Shown: positions 46,601-56,500 of the stretch, in pieces
How positions within the stretch are numbered: the stretch's first letter is position 1
Layout: every line of letters starts with the position of its first letter
Assembly: GCF_000812565.1 (NCBI RefSeq)
Contig: NZ_JTAM01000043.1
Coordinates: 22,603-86,602 of the forward strand
Reading direction: 5' to 3'
Origin: Flammeovirga sp. OC4
GTDB taxonomy: Bacteria; Bacteroidota; Bacteroidia; Cytophagales; Flammeovirgaceae
Length of the DNA: 64,000 bases
The notes under the pieces: generated by a model
Told to the model about the DNA's origin: nothing
What the model saw: the letters and a program-made list of their open reading frames with translations, nothing else
Databases searched by the model: none
Program-made: the position numbers and the translations under genes

Positions 46601-49600
46601 TCAAAACCTGATACTTTTACAACAGCACCCTCAATTGGAGCATCATTTTCATCCTTTACGTTAAAAAGAACTGTACGCTCTTGATCTCCTACAAATACAC
46701 TCTTTACCACTGCTTTTACATCATCAATATAAAGTACTCCTGTTCCATCAGTATTGTTATTGAAACGGAAACCGACCCAGTTCAGTAACGCGGACTCAGA
46801 GAAGTTTTTCACGGCTACCTCTTGCTCCACTGTTAACCATTTCCCTTTTTCCATTTGTGAAATGTCAACAGCCAATACTTGTGGTGCTGTATTATTGAAC
46901 TTAGAAAGTAAAGAGATTTGGCTTAATGTTGCTGCAGCATCAATGTATAATTTAAAAGAAACCATCATGTGCTCTTCCTCAATTGTTACATTGGACTGTA
47001 AACCACTCTTAGGCGTTCGATTGTAATTTCCACTTGCAATTTCAGTATCGATTTGAACTTTTAATGAAGAAGATCCACCCCAAGCCATTTCATCTGTAAT
47101 AGAATAAATAGCATTGGTCGCCCAATCCGCACTCGTTGTATTTTCCTCAAAACCAAAAGCACACGAGTTGATCAATGAGTTTGGATTGTTCATACAACCA
47201 TCAGCAACTACTTCCTCTTGAACATCTGTCACCCTAATATCATCAAAGTAGATTGAAGTTTTTTCACCTGCATCTGCTACTTGAATCTGTAATTTGATTC
47301 TCTTGAAATCATTTAACTCATCTGGTGTAATTTCTTTTTTCAATACTACCCACTCACCCTGAGGAATACCTGTTAGGTCAAATTGAGTAACTGGAGAAGT
47401 CAAGTCTGCAACTCTTACTTTGTTGATCGTACTTCCTTCTTCAATGAATACTTTCATAGAGAATTCAAGGTTGCGATCAGTTGGAAGAGGGGCTGAGTTT
47501 TTATCTACATAAACTGATTTCGTTTTATTTAAAACACCATCATTCGAAAAACGCATCACTCTTTTTCCGTGAGGATTTCCGTTCAAATCTACAATACCAA
47601 ACTCGCTATCCCCTGTCCATCTAACTCTTACTTTTCCGCTTCCAAGATCAATGAGTGTTGGACCTTCAAAACCAAATAAATGAGAGTTCAAATAGTTTAT
47701 ATCTGAGGGGTCATTCGGAACGTCTTTCGGTGTTTCATCTGCTGGATCTGTACCACCGTCTACTACATCACTTGTCTTCTTTTCTAACTTAATATCATCG
47801 ATAAATAAGAAGCCCTCACCATCAGGATTTAAGTCTACTTCTCTTACTCTGATTGTCACTTGACCATTTTCGGGGTCACTGTCTTTACCAAAGCTAATAC
47901 TTCTCTTTAAAGTGACCCAGCCTTCTTCTTCTGTAAGGGCTGAAATATCAAAAGAGTTGACAATAAATAAACTTTGTGCTTTATTATCTTTCAAGATGAC
48001 ATCAAAAGATTTGATCTTATTATTGGCCTTGCCTTTTACTTTTAATGACAACTCATAGTCACCTTCATTCATATACAATGACTTGATAGGCGAGTGAGCG
48101 GCTAATGCCACATTTCCAGATACCAATGAAACATCAGACATGTTCAAACTTCTACTTCCTGAAGCTTTTTCATCTTGAGAATAGCCTGCATTCGTACCGA
48201 AGAACCAATTCTTCTCTTCGTTATCAATCCATTGACTCCCTTCAAAACCAAATAAAACAGGATCTAAACCTTTAAATTCTATTGGAATTACTTCTTCTAT
48301 TTCAATATCATCAAAATAAACCGTTGAAGTTGTACCACCGTTGGCTGCTGCATCACCTGGCTGAATTACTAATGAGAATGTACCTTCATTTGACGTACCA
48401 TTTGCCATTGTAAAATCATAGCTTACATCCACCCATTCTCCGGTTGTTGTGGGTAAGTAAAAAGGATCTAAGTTTGCGCTTGGGTTCTTCATGAAAATTC
48501 TAAAACGAGTGGCTGCACTTCCTTCCTCTACATAGACTTTCGCTTTGAACTTGTATTTACCAGCTGATAATTTTACCATACCTGCAGGTGCGTGAGCTGC
48601 CCCTCCATTACCAGTTAATGCTGCTGTATGATGGAACTTTAAGCTTAAGTTTCCATTTGCAGGCATTTCGTCAGAGATTGAAAAATCATTACTAGCTCCC
48701 ATTGACCATCTCTTTGCAGTACCATCCACTACGGCTGTACCTTCAAAGCCAAATAATTCAGGATTTAATGGTAACTCCGCTTCTTCAACTGCTGGTGGCG
48801 CTGGGATTTCAGGACCCGATGTCATCCATTGTAAAAACTTCGTGCCTGCACCGTACAATTCGTTTGTCTCAAGCATTTTTTGTTTCAAACTAGCTTCTAA
48901 TTCTAAAGCCTTTTCCATGTACATTGCATAGTTTTCTCCATCAGTATCAGCCAATTGATTGGTTGTTTCTAATGGATCTACTTCAAGGTCAATTAAATAC
49001 GCATCATCCTTGTTGCTTAACACTAACTTGTAACGTGTTGTTGCTGCGGAAACCCACCATCCTGCATCTTCTGTAATGAAAACAGTATCATCTTCAGTGA
49101 CCATTAAATCATCACTTGTATATAAATGAGATTGGTCTTTACCATGTACATCACTCATTGCTGGAAGACCTGCCAAACCTAAAATCGTAGGTCCAACGTC
49201 TACATTGACATGAGGTGTTGTTACAATTTTTCCACTAGGAATTTTTCTAGGGTAACGAATCATAAACGGCACTTTTGCAGAGCTTTCATAAGGAACCCCT
49301 TTGTTGATACGACTGTACTCGAAAAGCATATCACCATGATCCACTGTATAAATGATGATCGTGTTGTCCAATTGTCCTTTATCTTCCAAAAGTTGTAACA
49401 TTTTACCAATGTTATCGTCAACCGCTTTCACCATACCCCAATATTCTTGCATATAAAACTCATCAAAAGAGCTATATCTATCAGATTCTGGGTGAACGTC
49501 ATTATTGTTTTGTTTGTCAGCCCAGTTAGGTCTTGAGCCTTCTATATCGTACGTTAAATCGTAAGTATATGGAGCTGTGAAATTCACATTTCTACACCAA

Positions 49601-50331
49601 TCATGATACTCTGGTGCAGAGTGGTTAGGTGTATGTGGATCTGGAATAGAGATCATCAAACAGAATGGATTCTCAGCGTCAATATCATCTTCCATAATTT
49701 CAATGGCCTTGTCTGTAAAAAACTCTGTAGCATAAATCCAATCACCGCTTGGCTTCCCTTGCTCACCCCAATCATATGGAGGAACACCATCTTCATTGAA
49801 CCATGTCCAGTGTTCTTTTTCAATACGCCATTCGATATTGTCAAAACCAAAGTTTCTGCCTGCTCCCCAAACTTGTGTCGCAGGGTCATCTTTACCTTCC
49901 AAGTGCCACTTACCTACATAAGAAGTGCTGTAGCCATTGTCTTGTAATACGTGAGCCCAAGTTTTCATTTCATCGTGCATAGGTCTATCATTACGAGCTG
50001 CACCTGTAGAACCAGGATAAAGTGATGTAATGAAAGAGGCTCTTGAAGGTGTACACGTTGGAGAAGATGCATAATGTTTTGTACTTACTGCACCCTCTGT
50101 ACCTAAACGGTCCATATTGGGTGTTGCAACCTGATCAGTGGCATTCCAAGGATTATAATATTCCTCTTTGGTCAAATTGCCACTATGCATGTCCAATTCT
50201 CTGTATTTACTGACAGTCTTGAAACTATGTTCGTCAGTGTGAATAATTAAGATATTAGGCTTGTCTTGTGCAAAGAGTAGATTAGTCATAAAGACTAACA
50301 AGACGCCTAAAAAAAGTTCGCTTCTTTTCAT
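43690..50331 (-). CDS. Giant secreted sulfatase with CBM-like, Ig-like and PKD modules and T9SS sorting domain
   Basis: 2213 residues from the ATG at 50331 (MKRSELFLGVLLVFMTN, signal peptide). Residues about 24-510 form an S1 sulfatase: HTDEHSF, C-T-P-S-R-A-S at 93-99 as formylglycine site, YVGKWHLEG, YTVDHGDM. Then come four jelly-roll modules each opening with FGFEG or FGFEE (near 525, 695, 885, 1060) and closing with a YxDDIxx strand. Two carboxypeptidase-regulatory-like domains (about 1220-1390), three PKD domains, another binding-like module (about 1620-1800), four more PKD domains and a type A T9SS sorting domain (VYPNPASSEVNVV) complete it. Common S1 sulfatases have 450-600 residues. 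It is likely a surface enzyme that desulfates polymeric galactan held by its modules. Substrate not shown. Confidence 0.88.
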   Translation of the reverse strand: MKRSELFLGVLLVFMTNLLFAQDKPNILIIHTDEHSFKTVSKYRELDMHSGNLTKEEYYNPWNATDQVATPNMDRLGTEGAVSTKHYASSPTCTPSRASFITSLYPGSTGAARNDRPMHDEMKTWAHVLQDNGYSTSYVGKWHLEGKDDPATQVWGAGRNFGFDNIEWRIEKEHWTWFNEDGVPPYDWGEQGKPSGDWIYATEFFTDKAIEIMEDDIDAENPFCLMISIPDPHTPNHSAPEYHDWCRNVNFTAPYTYDLTYDIEGSRPNWADKQNNNDVHPESDRYSSFDEFYMQEYWGMVKAVDDNIGKMLQLLEDKGQLDNTIIIYTVDHGDMLFEYSRINKGVPYESSAKVPFMIRYPRKIPSGKIVTTPHVNVDVGPTILGLAGLPAMSDVHGKDQSHLYTSDDLMVTEDDTVFITEDAGWWVSAATTRYKLVLSNKDDAYLIDLEVDPLETTNQLADTDGENYAMYMEKALELEASLKQKMLETNELYGAGTKFLQWMTSGPEIPAPPAVEEAELPLNPELFGFEGTAVVDGTAKRWSMGASNDFSISDEMPANGNLSLKFHHTAALTGNGGAAHAPAGMVKLSAGKYKFKAKVYVEEGSAATRFRIFMKNPSANLDPFYLPTTTGEWVDVSYDFTMANGTSNEGTFSLVIQPGDAAANGGTTSTVYFDDIEIEEVIPIEFKGLDPVLFGFEGSQWIDNEEKNWFFGTNAGYSQDEKASGSRSLNMSDVSLVSGNVALAAHSPIKSLYMNEGDYELSLKVKGKANNKIKSFDVILKDNKAQSLFIVNSFDISALTEEEGWVTLKRSISFGKDSDPENGQVTIRVREVDLNPDGEGFLFIDDIKLEKKTSDVVDGGTDPADETPKDVPNDPSDINYLNSHLFGFEGPTLIDLGSGKVRVRWTGDSEFGIVDLNGNPHGKRVMRFSNDGVLNKTKSVYVDKNSAPLPTDRNLEFSMKVFIEEGSTINKVRVADLTSPVTQFDLTGIPQGEWVVLKKEITPDELNDFKRIKLQIQVADAGEKTSIYFDDIRVTDVQEEVVADGCMNNPNSLINSCAFGFEENTTSADWATNAIYSITDEMAWGGSSSLKVQIDTEIASGNYNRTPKSGLQSNVTIEEEHMMVSFKLYIDAAATLSQISLLSKFNNTAPQVLAVDISQMEKGKWLTVEQEVAVKNFSESALLNWVGFRFNNNTDGTGVLYIDDVKAVVKSVFVGDQERTVLFNVKDENDAPIEGAVVKVSGFDDQTTDADGNVSLMSSNIEGKAYTIEKDGFNIKEGQFSVYNADVAVNVMLKTFVPETYSFTILLKDESGKPMPGVVVTNTDNAETFTTDVRGAVVFMGLSESDIINYSVEVEGFDEISNTKTIGTENTSVTETLVRKLFAPDAMFTVNRVTGDKPLTVSFKDESAHLPTAWLWNFGDGGTSVDQNPFYTYQTAGVYTVSLKVTNDTGEDELIKEDYITVGILPTAEFSANATQVDEGTAVQFTDESTTTITSWAWDFGDGTTSNEQHPSHTYASVGQFTVKLKVTNEDGEDELVKENYITVVAVPELEATFVYNVVSFDDPKTIKFMDTSAGEVTSWLWDFGDGVTSNEQNPVHTYAEGGTYQVSLKIANDKKEATSTQSVEVSAVTYDVVYNNNFSEYDVNAALLEEERTDARKFHYVAFQQPDLPRTLTVLEEEGNQYMQYGDGGASASANGQIRTNTVIEFKAGKKYILSVRTRGVAIHFPLIMDVESNAPRARGDQYKDGTTSDWYTHTLAFEATEDFNATIAMARNWYGTLDIDDIVLLTEHVDEPEVQANFTASSMEVTLGTEIQFTDTSEGAPTAWAWDFGDQTTSDVQNPAHTYTAAGTYTVTLTASNASSSAEKEMTITVNPQPVLPVAAFSADKTAVEENETVTFTDASTDATSWSWDFGDQTTSDEQNPTHAYTTAGTYTVTLTVTNADGQDEEVKNDYITVTEEVVSVLPVADFTASKTEIILGEAIVFTDVSTDATSWSWDFGDQTTSNEQNPSHTYTSEGTFTVTLTVMNGEASDTKTLDIVVNPENVINMPVASFNASVTEAKVNEEITFTDVSTDATSWSWDFGDGTTSDVQNPTHTYAAVGIYTVALTVSNENGSDTSSQQDLITITEADPTNISLEGTDIKVYPNPASSEVNVVSDEVVNVTIVTVTGQLIQSIDKTTASIKIPVEGWTSGLYLFKMTTKNGSQYTTKVQVK

Positions 50332-51033
50332 ACTATACGTTTGTTTATGGGTATAGAAGTACCTACCCATTCGTTATTAATTAAGATTTGATGTGAAAAT
50401 ATTGGCAGATATTTCGTTTCTGAGCGTTATAATATTAGTCCTAACCCCTGTCGGTCTTTGGTGTCTCTATTGTAATAGGAATATGCAGGACTGCATTTTT
50501 ATAAGATCAAAAAAAGAGTGCTATCTGTCAGTAGACTTCATTAAATTCATTTCATAGTTGTCTGATTAATACATTTTAAATAGATGTAAAAACAACATTT
50601 AACAGTTTCAAATTTATTTTGATTGTCTTTTTGAGGCGTGATTTTGAGTGAATAAGATGTAACTAAGCGTTAGAACAATTTTTTTGAAAAATGAAAAAAT
50701 GGGTATAATTCCGAGAGTTGTCAATGTATAAAATGGTCAATAAACTCGTTTAAATTCATCAAAAACGGAGATTATTTGTATTTATAGCCTTTGTTTGATT
50801 TCTTGCTTCCTATAAACCTAATGATGTATTATTATTTAAATAAAAAAGCCAATGAATACTTTATTTTAAATTTGAAGTAAGAATCATCAATAGCGATTAA
50901 AACCTTAAAAATCTTCCCTTTACGGAGAGTAATACTTTATTTACCTATAAAAACATCAACAAAAAAATAAACCTACAAATTGCACTCACAACATTTAATC
51001 AGCGAATTTTTTTGTGACTCAACAAGCATTGAA
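50332..51033. other. Gene-free divergent region between giant sulfatase and GH16 genes
   Basis: About 700 AT-rich bases with no supported gene or repeat. It should hold the promoters of both flanking genes and HTCS binding sites, but I could not pick them out by eye. Confidence 0.5.
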
Positions 51034-52383
51034 ATGAAAAGAAAAAATAAAATAATGGCACTAGGAGCTCTCTTAGTAGCAACATTAAGTAGCAATGCCG
51101 TAATGGCTCAAAATCCAGCTTCTGATCCAGAGAACAAATTAGGTTGGACACTTAATGAGGATGTAAGTGACGAATTTGAAGGGAATCAAATCAACAAAGA
51201 TAAGTGGATTGTACAGGGTGAAAATGATCACTATGAGAATAATTTTAAGGGTAGAGCACCTTCTCAATTTGCACCTCATGCGGTCTCTGTAAGAGATGGT
51301 CAATTAGTGATAACGACTAGATGGGAGCCGGATTTTAACTTTATCAAAGGTAAACATAAAGGCTACAAGTTTGAAAATATCACAACAGGTGCCATCATTA
51401 CAAAAAAGAAATTTAAGACAGGTTACATGGAAATCAAATGTAAGCCTGCTGATGCTCCTCTTTCTAGTGCTTTTTGGTTTACAGGGAAAGGTGGTGAATT
51501 GGACTTGTTTGAAATCTTTGGTAAATATCCAAAAGATAAACATGTTGAGAAGCTTTATCATACTTCTTTCCATGATTGGGGAAAAGACCGTAAAGATCCA
51601 CTATGGGGAAAAACAAGTTGGGATAATAAAACACAACTTCCGTTTAGATTAGCTAGCGACTATCATGTGTATGGTTGTGAATGGGGTGAAGACTTCTTGA
51701 AACTTTACATTGATGGTAAACTGATCCGCTGCGTAACCAAGGAAGAACTTGGTGATAAATGGGTAATGCACAATGAACAAAAAGTATGGGTAGACAATGA
51801 GGTTTTCCCTTGGAAAGTCAACCCTAAAAAAGAAGATATCACGGAAAAAGGAGTAGAGTTTTTAGTCGACTATGTAAGAGTTTGGCAAAGAAAACCTTCT
51901 AGTGATATGGCTTGTGAAATGCCTGAAAACATCCTTGAAAACAATGATTTTAATAATGGATTGGAAGGATGGAATATTGAAGGAAAGGTAAAAGCAGTAG
52001 CTGGAAAAGGAAAAAACGAATCCGGGAAGAATTATGTGAAGCTAAGTGCTGGAAGGGAAGCTACAATTTCTAGAACAGTAAAACTTAAGCCAAACACGAC
52101 CTATATTTTATCTGCAACGGCTAGAGCACCTATGACAAATATGGATACGATCTGGCAAAATGGTTGGTTGGGTGTTAAGGCTTTCGGTAAGAAAGGGCAA
52201 CAGCCAATTATCAAATTCTTTAAAAACTCATGGTACCGTCAAAGCATTTGTTTTACAACAGGTGATTTTGCCAATCAAACGTACATTTATTTTACAAATA
52301 AATGGCAAAAGAAAGAGGTACATATTGATGCATTTGAACTTACTGAAGTGACTACTGATCACTTAACATTGGACGGAAAATAG
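51034..52383 (+). CDS. Secreted GH16 galactanase 2 with C-terminal CBM4/9-like module
   Basis: 449 residues from the ATG at 51034 (GAAATG context, MKRKNKIMALGALLVATL signal peptide to about 26). The GH16 domain (about 30-290) is a paralogue of the other GH16 here (shared GENDHYENNFKGRAPSQFA-type block). Its active strand GGELDLFEIFG gives nucleophile Glu155, Asp157 and acid/base Glu160, the bulged agarase/carrageenase type. Residues 295-440 form a jelly-roll module with LKPNTTYILSATAR, like that of the gene at 2-1225. No T9SS domain is visible. It probably cuts a red-algal galactan; the two GH16 enzymes may prefer differently sulfated chains. It stands alone on the plus strand opposite the giant sulfatase. 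Confidence 0.87.
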   Translation: MKRKNKIMALGALLVATLSSNAVMAQNPASDPENKLGWTLNEDVSDEFEGNQINKDKWIVQGENDHYENNFKGRAPSQFAPHAVSVRDGQLVITTRWEPDFNFIKGKHKGYKFENITTGAIITKKKFKTGYMEIKCKPADAPLSSAFWFTGKGGELDLFEIFGKYPKDKHVEKLYHTSFHDWGKDRKDPLWGKTSWDNKTQLPFRLASDYHVYGCEWGEDFLKLYIDGKLIRCVTKEELGDKWVMHNEQKVWVDNEVFPWKVNPKKEDITEKGVEFLVDYVRVWQRKPSSDMACEMPENILENNDFNNGLEGWNIEGKVKAVAGKGKNESGKNYVKLSAGREATISRTVKLKPNTTYILSATARAPMTNMDTIWQNGWLGVKAFGKKGQQPIIKFFKNSWYRQSICFTTGDFANQTYIYFTNKWQKKEVHIDAFELTEVTTDHLTLDGK

Positions 52384-52641
52384 TTTATTTTAATTAATAA
52401 CACTTTAGTTAATTAATACTGTAGCTCATGAGACTTATTTCAAATTGAATGGTTTCATATCTGCTTAAATTTACACGGTCGGGACTTACAATAATAGCAT
52501 CATTGAGCATTCATTTCATTCCACTCAATGGTCAAAATATTTATTAAGTTCTTAATTACAATTTTTGATGGGAAGGTAAGATTACCTTCTCATCATTTTT
52601 TATATAAACTATGTTGCTTTATGATAATCAGTTCAATCAAG

Positions 52642-53100
52642 CTAACATCTATCTTTATTTCTCTGTCTGTCGTACAATACAATACTCCCTGCCACAGAAA
52701 CATTCAAACTTTTAGGTGTATCAAACTTTACAAGAAAATGGCTTTTCTCCATAGCTTGTTTTGAAAGTCCGTGGTCTTCTGCTCCTAGCAAATAAACACA
52801 CCTTCTGGGGTGATGAAAAGTCTCTAATTCGACTGCTTCTTCCGAAAGTTCCACTCCAACAATACGTGTCCCTACTGGTATGTTTTTAAGGAAATCATCA
52901 AAAGTATCATAATGATAATACGGAATGGACTTTACCGCATTGTGGGTATCGCAAGCTTGTTTAGCATATCTATTTCCAATAGTAAAGATAAAACTGGCTC
53001 CAAAGTTTTGGGCTGAACGCCACAAGACACCGAGATTTTCAGGTGTTTTTCCATTTTGGATACCAATTCCAAAATATTCGTTTTCAAAATTTTGATTCAT
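52642..53100 (-). CDS. TrmH/SpoU-family (SPOUT) RNA 2'-O-methyltransferase
   Basis: 152 residues from the ATG at 53100; the longer frame adds an unlikely cysteine-rich stretch. SPOUT knot motifs are clear: ENLGVLWRSAQNFGA with Arg28 near the start, VYLLGAEDHGLS near 102-113 and SLNVSVAGSIVLYDR near 131-145. Such enzymes methylate ribose 2'-OH of tRNA or rRNA using SAM, as dimers in the cytoplasm. The short size without an extra RNA-binding domain is like TrmL, which modifies the tRNA wobble base, but the target cannot be told. It is a housekeeping gene, unrelated to the surrounding polysaccharide genes. Confidence 0.88.
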   Translation of the reverse strand: MNQNFENEYFGIGIQNGKTPENLGVLWRSAQNFGASFIFTIGNRYAKQACDTHNAVKSIPYYHYDTFDDFLKNIPVGTRIVGVELSEEAVELETFHHPRRCVYLLGAEDHGLSKQAMEKSHFLVKFDTPKSLNVSVAGSIVLYDRQRNKDRC

Positions 53101-53271
53101 ACGGCAAATTAAGCAGTTCCTTCTGCATGTTGCAAATATGAATAGCAAATGGTGATTTTTGATGATTCGTGAGAACGTTATACTAAAACCCCCAACACAA
53201 CTGCATTTAGAAGATAATTATAAAACTCTCGTCTTTTGACCTATAATTAGATATTCATTTATTAGTATCTA

Positions 53272-53550
53272 AATCGGCATTGAAGGGAAAAGTGTTAAGA
53301 ATTTCATGAATTGAGCCGTTGAAAATGATTTTGCTGTTTGAGCATCTCAAAACGATGAAGTTTTGATCGAGTTATCCTTTCAAGACGAGAGAAGTGAAAT
53401 TTAGCTTTTGCGTTCTAAGCCTTGAATTTTTTGCTTCGTTTTTGTGTTAAGACAAAAATGAAGAAGAAGGAAATTTGAAAGTAGGCCCTATAAAAGTTGG
53501 CAGAAAGATGGGTAAGAAGTTGACGTTAATTTAGTTTACAATATAATTAG
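53272..53550 (+). repeat. MITE-like element, copy 7 (left end lost)
   Basis: It carries GCATTGAAGGGAAAAG, TTAAGAATTTCATGAATTGA, AAATGATTTTGCTGTTTGAGC, GAAATTTAGCTTTTGCG and TTGCTTCGTTTTTGTG. It ends in the terminal repeat AATTTAGTTTACAATATAA, which overlaps the stop codon of the minus-strand HTCS gene at 53547. The hairpin half of copy 1 is absent. Confidence 0.75.
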
Positions 53551-56500
53551 CCTTTACTTGAAAACTGCTTTGAGTATTCTTTAGGACTAACGCCAAACTG
53601 TTTTTTGAAAGTTCTTGTAAAATAGGAAGGGTTATTAAAACCAACCTTATCCATGACATCCAAAATAGAAGAACCATCTACCTGAAGAATCTGTGCTGCC
53701 CGTTTCAATCGTATTGTTCTGATAAACTCACTAATCGACATGTTCGTCATTGTCTTCACTTTTCTATACAGTTGTGACCTACTCACTCCTAGTTCTTTGC
53801 AAAGATGTTCAACATTCAGATCTGAATTTTCTAAATTTTGCTCTATGTACATCATCGCCTCTTCCAATAACTGCTCATCTTTTGAACTGATTTCGATGGC
53901 AGAAGGTGACACCTCAAAAGAAGATGGAGCACCATTTGAAGAAAGGAGGTTTTTAACTCTTGCTGATAATATATCAAAACTAAAAGGTTTTGATATAAAC
54001 GCATCAGCCCCCATATTGTAGGTGGTCAATTGCGTTTGTACGTCATCTTTTGCTGATAAGAAAATAACTGGAATATGCGATGTATGAGATTGTTCTTTGA
54101 TGCTTTTACAAAATTCTAGACCATTCATTTCATCCATGGTAATATCAGAAATGATTAAATCAACTGGCTTTTTATTGACGATTTTGAGTGCTTCTGTACC
54201 GTCATTCGCGATGGAAACATTGTATAAAGCAGAAAATTTAATATTCAGGTACTGAGTAATATCTTCGTTGTCATCAACGATTAGGATATGAGCTCCTTTC
54301 AATTCTTCATCTACCTCTAAGGTGTCAACTTCAGCATTTGCCTCCTCAACAATCGGGGAGTTTTCATCAATATAAAGTTGCTCTTGATCTGTATAAATTT
54401 TATCGAAATGACCATTTCCTTTTAGAAGCTGAATAGTGAAAGTACTCCCTTGATTTTTCTCACTCTGTACTGTTATTTTTCCACTATGCTGCTCCACTAT
54501 CGACTTCGTTACCGCTAGCCCTATTCCACTTCCTCTACCTGATGTTTTCTGTTGGAAATAAGGATCAAAAACGTTGTTAATCACCTCCTTATTAATCCCA
54601 ACACCCGTATCTTTAACCGTTATCTCAATACTCTCTTTATGCTCTTTAAGCCCTATAGTAATCTCACCATTTTGAGGAGTATATTGCAATGCATTACTCA
54701 CCAAGTTAAATATCACTTTTTCAAACTGAACAGTGTCAACAAAAGCGATGATTTCTTCTTGGTCTGAGTCTAGTGATAGTTTTATGTTTCTTTTCTCACT
54801 TAAAATCTGAAAATGATGAATAGTCTGATGTACAAATGTATTCAGTTCTACCTCTTGAGGAGATATTCTCATTTCTTTATTTTCGAACTTCTGGAAATCC
54901 ATCAATTCCAACACCAACTTCTGAAGCTTCACGGCATTCTTTCTCACCACTTGTAAATCATGATGCACTTCGGGCTTCAATTCCTTTTTGTAGATCAAGT
55001 CCTGTATGGGATCTAAAATTAATGTCAAAGGCGTTTTCATATCATGACAGATGAAAGTGAAAAGATCCAATTTTGCTTTTTGAATATTTTCAGTTTCCTG
55101 CTCCTTCAATTCAACAATTTCCTGCTCATGTGTACGCTCCAATTCTGTTCTCTTCCAATGATAATAAGTAAAGATGCTTCCTACCAAAAGTAAAAAATAG
55201 ACAATATATGCTGATGTAGTAAGGTAAAATGGGGCTTTGAGGTGAATATAGAGTTTAACAGGCTCTTCCATCCACTTGCCATTGTGAGTCAGTAGCTCGA
55301 AAGTATGCTCTCCATACGGCAAATTCCTATAAACAGCATATCCATCAGAAGATTCTACCCAATCTTTATCAACTTCAGACATTTTATATTTATAGGTCAC
55401 ATCCTTTTGAGAGTGAAAACAAAAGCCTGTAAAACCTATTTCAATATTGTCTTGATGCGGTGCTAAAGTAATGAGTGAGCCATCTTCCAAAGGGTGCATT
55501 AACACTTCATTTCCATTATAACTTTTTCCTACTTTTATCTCTTGATCATCTACTTTTAACGTGGTAAAACTAGGTGTATAGTTTTCTGTAGAAGCATGGT
55601 ATTTTGATGGCTTAAAAAGAATAAAACCATTATCACTACCAAAAAACAGCTCATTGCTCGGTGAATAATAACTTCTTCTTATTTTATAATAATTTTGACG
55701 TATTGCAGAATTAAATTCATAGTTTTCTACAGCTAATGTAGAAGGGTTAAACTTTGACAACCCATAACCACTCATCCATATTTGCCCTTTTTGATCTAAC
55801 TGTAGCTGTTCTAATTGATTAGTGATAATGCCATCCTTCTCCGTGTATTTTGTAAACTTAGGAGTATTGATATCCTCAGGATTAATAGGACTTTTTACTA
55901 ATCCTCCACCTAAACAACCAATCCAGAGTGTGTTATCTTTCCCTTTAATCAATGACGCTATAAAATTGGAAGGTAGATCAATTGCCCCGTTTCCTTTATA
56001 GAACTTCGCGATGCTTTTTTCTTTCTTTTTTTCATCAACTTTCAGAAGATTCAAACCTATTTTAGTTCCAATCCAGATGTATTTTATGTGCCCCTCTCGA
56101 TGAGTCACAACATATTTCACCGTATTATGCGTCAAACCTAATTGGCCGTGCGTACGATATCTGTTTACCTTACCTTTGTAATAATCATTTTTTGAAGGAA
56201 TGTATTCGTACAACCCTGCATTGGTGCTCAACCACATGTGTTGATCTTCATCGATACTCGCATAAGTAATACTCGCTTTAGGATAAGGTGCTATCGGGTT
56301 TACCTGCTTTAGCTTTATTTTTTTACCATTGATCAAATCGCTTTGATCCTGTTTTGTGAGGTGATAGGTATTCTGATTCGAAAACAAATAAATCGATGCA
56401 TCAGGTAGGGGTAAAATCTTCGATATTTTCAAGTTTTTAAAGACAGGATTATGAGTGCTATAATCTACTACTTCTCCTGTCTTACGATTAAAAATACCGA

